Shown: positions 61,301-64,000 of the stretch, in pieces
Layout of the letters: each line of letters opens with the position of its first letter
Position numbering within the stretch: position 1 is the stretch's first letter
Source: Syngnathus acus
Lineage: Eukaryota; Chordata; Actinopteri; Syngnathiformes; Syngnathidae
Length of the DNA: 64,000 nucleotides
NCBI RefSeq assembly: GCF_901709675.1
Contig: NC_051100.1
Coordinates: forward strand, 9,518,786 to 9,582,785
Direction: 5' to 3'
Position numbers and translations under genes: made by a program
The notes under the pieces: generated by a model
Told to the model about the DNA's origin: nothing
What the model saw: the letters and a program-made list of their open reading frames with translations, nothing else
Database searches by the model: none

Positions 61301-62931
61301 CATGGGTACTTCAATCATGGGTACCCAGACTAATCTGAAGTTATTTCCGTTACCATTAGGGGGTTTTCCTTTTTATTTTTCTTCTTCTTGACTTGGAGAC
61401 CACAAGCATATGCTTGGGAGCTGCCAGGGATCAAAATATGTCGTAACTTGACTGCTGCAAAAATATATCTTGCTGCTGTGGTGCTTTTGAGCAAGGCTCT
61501 AAAACTTGAAAAAAAAAAAAGGCTAAATGAAAATTTCCATTCTGGCGCTATGAAAAGATCCGTAGTTTTGCTGTTTCCTGTCATCATTTTCCAAGCAGGG
61601 TGCAAATTCCTCATGTACCTCCTGCTGTCTCTCTTTGGCCTTACTTTTTGAGATTTTTTTTTTTTTCATGTATTATTACTTTTCTTAGAAACGTTTTCTA
61701 ACATTTTAAACATTTCTGAAACAGTCCTTAACTCCCTGTCAAGACCACCATCTATAAAATGACAGCAATGCTTGGCAACGACTTTTTTTTGCAGAGTCTT
61801 CTGCCAGGCGCCTAGAACAGGAAATATAATATTAAACAACACTCACTGTGGTTGAGCTCGGTTTTGTATAGTGCACTGCGGCATCCTCTGGACGGCTTAC
61901 ACACACAACGTAGCGCTCAGGAAACACACGCAATTCTGCAGGCAAGAAAAGTAGTAACACAGATCATAATAGTAAATAGTGTGGTCTCATCTTTGATCGT
62001 GAATCAATGTCAGACAGAACAAAATGTGGTGGGAGGGACAAACCAATACCAGTTACGTTCCCTCAGAAAATATAGAAAATGACAGCGTATGTCTCCAGCC
62101 GCTATGTTTTATGAGAAAGAAAATTAGTTCTCAAGAGTGTTACTTTCCATCATTTAAAACAAAACCGTATTGCCACAACTGCATCCGATTTTGTCCTTCG
62201 TTCATCTAAAAGGAATTTATTTGCGAATAATAATCTGAATTCTGCTTGTTTTAAGTTACATTGAATTTCAAATGAGTCCAAATTCTTTAAAAAAAGATGT
62301 AAAAATAACCGGTATAAGACACCAAACAGATCTGTAAATTTTAAATGGGCTGAAAATAATGTACCAGTACATCACTGTGGACCCAATTAGACAACCTCTG
62401 ACCCCAAAAGACTGACTAATTTGATTTGTAACAGACCTGCAGAGAAAACCATCATCTCATTCTGCAGCAGGTCAATATCATCTTAACATCCCCTCCCAGA
62501 GGGAGCAGATATTAAGTTTGCTGACAGGAAGGGAACTGTGTTGGTCCCATGAAAAGGTGGCTAAGGGTCACGGACACTACATGGGCCATGGAGCTACATT
62601 TCCACTGCACTCGTAGACAATTTCTCTCACTCGCCGTCTCACAGTGGCCTCTCGAGGGAACCACTTAATGTGTGCTGGTTCCCAACAACACCCAGAGCAG
62701 GTAGAGACTGGACATAAAAGTAAGTGAGGGGGAGAAACATCAACATGGAGAGTCCAAATGACTTGGGTCTTTCGGTGGGAAATTTGGCTGAACATGAGTC
62801 ATTGAAATTTCTGATTCTATGGTAATTGATTTGAAAACATACAGATTACATACCACCCTGGTGCTGCTTGAAAATACATCGAAGGTTGAAGTGGCGCTTC
62901 AGAAAATTGGCGACTAGGTTGAAATTTTTCC
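55725..62931 (-). CDS. slx4ip: SLX4-interacting protein, 3' four exons (partial gene)
   Basis: SLX4IP binds the SLX4-XPF-ERCC1 nuclease scaffold and acts in crosslink repair and telomere maintenance. Four - strand exons join in frame: 62931-62854, 58809-58742, 56680-56574, 56496-55725, with junction phases 1, 0 and 2. They encode about 340 residues. Adding the ~75 N-terminal residues expected upstream gives about 415, against 408 in human. Matches recalled from human: VANFLKRHFNLRCI (human TAYFLKRGIRLRCI), WVYP (CVFP), SEYF (SDYF) and ATKIKKTALQKI (SAKLRRNALKEI). The long last exon is low-complexity and divergent. Convergence with jag1 repeats the human gene order. The 5' exons lie beyond the window or are unrecognised. 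Confidence 0.75.
56574..56680 (-). CDS. slx4ip: slx4ip internal exon
   Basis: 107 nt, phase 0 to 2, acceptor TCCTCTCTAG, donor GAT|GTAAGT. Encodes TELSEQSRSEYFSREGE and ends ATKIKKTALQK, which aligns with human SAKLRRNALKEI. Confidence 0.8.
56681..58741 (-). other. slx4ip: slx4ip intron
   Basis: About 2.1 kb with poly(A)/poly(T) runs and an (ATA)n microsatellite. An incomplete hAT-like end (CCAGGGGTGTCCAGAA) is at about 58237. No further exon recognised. Confidence 0.6.
58304..58341. repeat. (AAT)n microsatellite
   Basis: About 12 AAT/TAA triplets. Confidence 0.97.
58742..58809 (-). CDS. slx4ip: slx4ip internal exon (probable)
   Basis: 68 nt with strong borders: acceptor TTAATCCTTACAG, donor ATGTG|GTGAGT. 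It enters in phase 1 and leaves in phase 0, exactly what its neighbours require. Reads VWVYPRTPVHAQACLLIL; the VYP motif aligns with human CVFP, but the rest is divergent, so this is the least certain exon. Confidence 0.6.
58810..62853 (-). other. slx4ip: slx4ip intron
   Basis: About 4 kb. It contains a Tc1-like relic (59.4-59.8 kb). The sequence at 60597-60660 starts ACCAGCGATTCTCAGAGTGC like a hAT-type end. No further exon supported. Confidence 0.6.
59430..59815 (-). mobile_element. Tc1-like transposon relic
   Basis: Read on the + strand it matches the antisense of a common fish Tc1-type transposase: GTTCTAATGGGTTGAGGTCA, CACACCAAATTCCCTCATCC, GGTGTGCAATCGTGTTTGAA and TGGTATGCTGAAGCCTTCAG. 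The transposase C-terminal region therefore lies on the - strand, degraded by substitutions and deletions. A 22-base direct repeat containing CCTTTGCAGCTAGAACAG (59441-59500) is at its border. Confidence 0.75.
62854..62931 (-). CDS. slx4ip: slx4ip internal exon
   Basis: 78 nt, acceptor TTTCTTGTAG, donor GGTG|GTATGT. Two leading bases complete a split codon, then KNFNLVANFLKRHFNLRCIF. The FLKR...LRCI motif aligns closely with human SLX4IP. Confidence 0.8.
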
Positions 62932-64000
62932 CTACAAGAAAAAACAAAGATCAGTTTAAACATAACTCTGAGGATTTCACAGAACAAGAAGCGTAAGGAT
63001 GGAAGATTTGAGGCACTTAGGATACAGTACATTATTTGCGGTTGACTGGACAGAGCTGCTTGACTGACAGGCTGAGTAGGATAAGCAGCACAGAACATGA
63101 ATGAATGGATGAATCCTTCATCCAATGAAACTCAGCACCCAGAACAGAATTTGGACCAGAGCACCCCTCGACCAATCACAGACTGAGGGATGTTTTAGTA
63201 AATCATTTTCTCCCTTGAGAGACTTGCAGAAACAACAGCCGTATTGTAGCTGCTCAGGTCCCGCAATGGCCCAAACCCCTGACTAAAAATCTTAAATCAA
63301 TTCATATTACATACAAAAAATATTTTTACCTTCATTTAAAAAGATTAAAAGATTAAAGTCCCAATGATCGTCACACACACACCTGGGTGTGGTGAAATTT
63401 GTCCTCTGCATTTAACCCATCCCCGTGTGATTTTAATCCATCCCCTGGGGGAGAGGGGAGCAGTGAGCAGCAGCGGTGCCGCGCTCGGGAATCAGTTGGT
63501 GATCTAACCCCCCAATTCCAACCCTTAATGCTGAGTGCCAAGCAGGGAGGCAATGGGTCCCATTTTTATAGTCTTTGGTATGACCCGGCCGGGGTTTGAA
63601 CCCACAACCTTCCAGTCTCAGGGCGGACACTCTACCACTAGGCCACTGAGCTGGTTTGTTACCCATATCCTTTATATGCCATTACCTTAATATGCCACCA
63701 CTTCCACTTGATAATTTTATTGCTAGGTTGAATGTCCTGCAGGCATGTCTAGTGATGTGAATACACACCCACTGCCAAAACCATTCTTTTTTGAAAAGCT
63801 TTGTTGTCATAAACAAACCTCAAAAGTAGGCGTGATCTTAGAAACCTCAGCTCTATTTCTCATGGAAATTTCCTCAAGTTATGCAAGATACGCCGGGTAG
63901 ACACAGTGGCCTGTTGCCTAATCTGCTAGGAATTTGTTGACTAAAAGCAAGAGTCCAGCTAACAAGCTATACAGTACATCTTTGTAAACTAGCTCTGAGT
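62932..64000 (-). other. slx4ip upstream intron, or flank
   Basis: No further exon recognised up to the window edge. A SINE occupies 63335-63655. Confidence 0.5.
63335..63655 (-). mobile_element. tRNA-derived SINE, near full length
   Basis: On the - strand: A-box TGGCCTAGTGGTAGAGTG, B-box GGTTCAAACCC (63593-63603), then a body with GCACTCAGCATTAAGGGTTG and CACTGCTCCCCT, and a tail GGACTTTAATCTTTTAATC. This is a familiar percomorph SINE layout. The two open frames over it are not genes. Confidence 0.8.

Noticed and set aside
61660-61815. Open - strand frame after a CTGTTCTAG acceptor, phase-compatible with slx4ip
   Set aside because: No good donor before the stop codon and no similarity to SLX4IP; adding it would break the phase chain that the 58742-58809 exon satisfies.
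61845-61905. Second slx4ip-like exon candidate ending in CACA|GTGAGTG on the - strand
   Set aside because: It exits in phase 1, whereas the next exon needs phase 0. The acceptor lies in a GT-rich run and the peptide does not match.

Overview
The window looks like a teleost (probably percomorph-type) nuclear genome segment. It is intron-rich with canonical GT-AG splice sites, and it carries typical fish repeats: Tc1-like relics, hAT-type MITEs, tRNA-derived SINEs and LINE 3' tails. No prokaryotic or viral gene was seen. Comparisons with human proteins are from memory; no search was run.

Layout. (1) Positions 1-24,300 are non-coding 5' flank with microsatellites, a cluster of DNA-transposon relics (17.0-18.8 kb) and a few stretches that look like conserved non-coding elements. 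(2) Positions 24,316-50,335 on the + strand hold a complete jagged1 gene (Notch ligand). It has a CpG-rich promoter/5' UTR with two short uORFs, 26 coding exons (24,749-48,921) and a ~1.4 kb 3' UTR with two poly(A) signals. The spliced exons join in frame to 1222 residues; human JAG1 has 1218. The protein has a signal peptide, an MNNL/C2 region, a DSL domain, 16 EGF repeats, a Cys-rich VWC-like domain, one transmembrane helix and a short cytoplasmic tail ending in a PDZ ligand. Whether it is jag1a or jag1b cannot be settled here. (3) Positions 50,465-54,437 are a repeat-filled gap: a SINE, a striking 235-bp satellite built from palindromes, LINE tails and a GAACGAATC-rich element. (4) Positions 55,725-62,931 on the - strand hold the 3' part of a convergent gene that I identify as slx4ip (SLX4-interacting protein) from four phase-compatible exons; its 5' exons are not visible. 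A jag1/slx4ip convergent pair is also the human chr20 arrangement, which supports both calls. (5) The remainder is intronic sequence with a Tc1-like relic and a tRNA-type SINE.

The most interesting material is the satellite. Nine exact 235-bp monomers alternate in two types (a higher-order repeat). Each holds a long hairpin derived from a MITE, and in one copy a 6-nt tract has been rewritten to complete the hairpin stem. Also notable are a jag1 3' UTR with seed matches to four miRNAs known to target JAG1, two of which would be removed by proximal polyadenylation, and an apparent cysteine swap in the membrane-proximal ectodomain.
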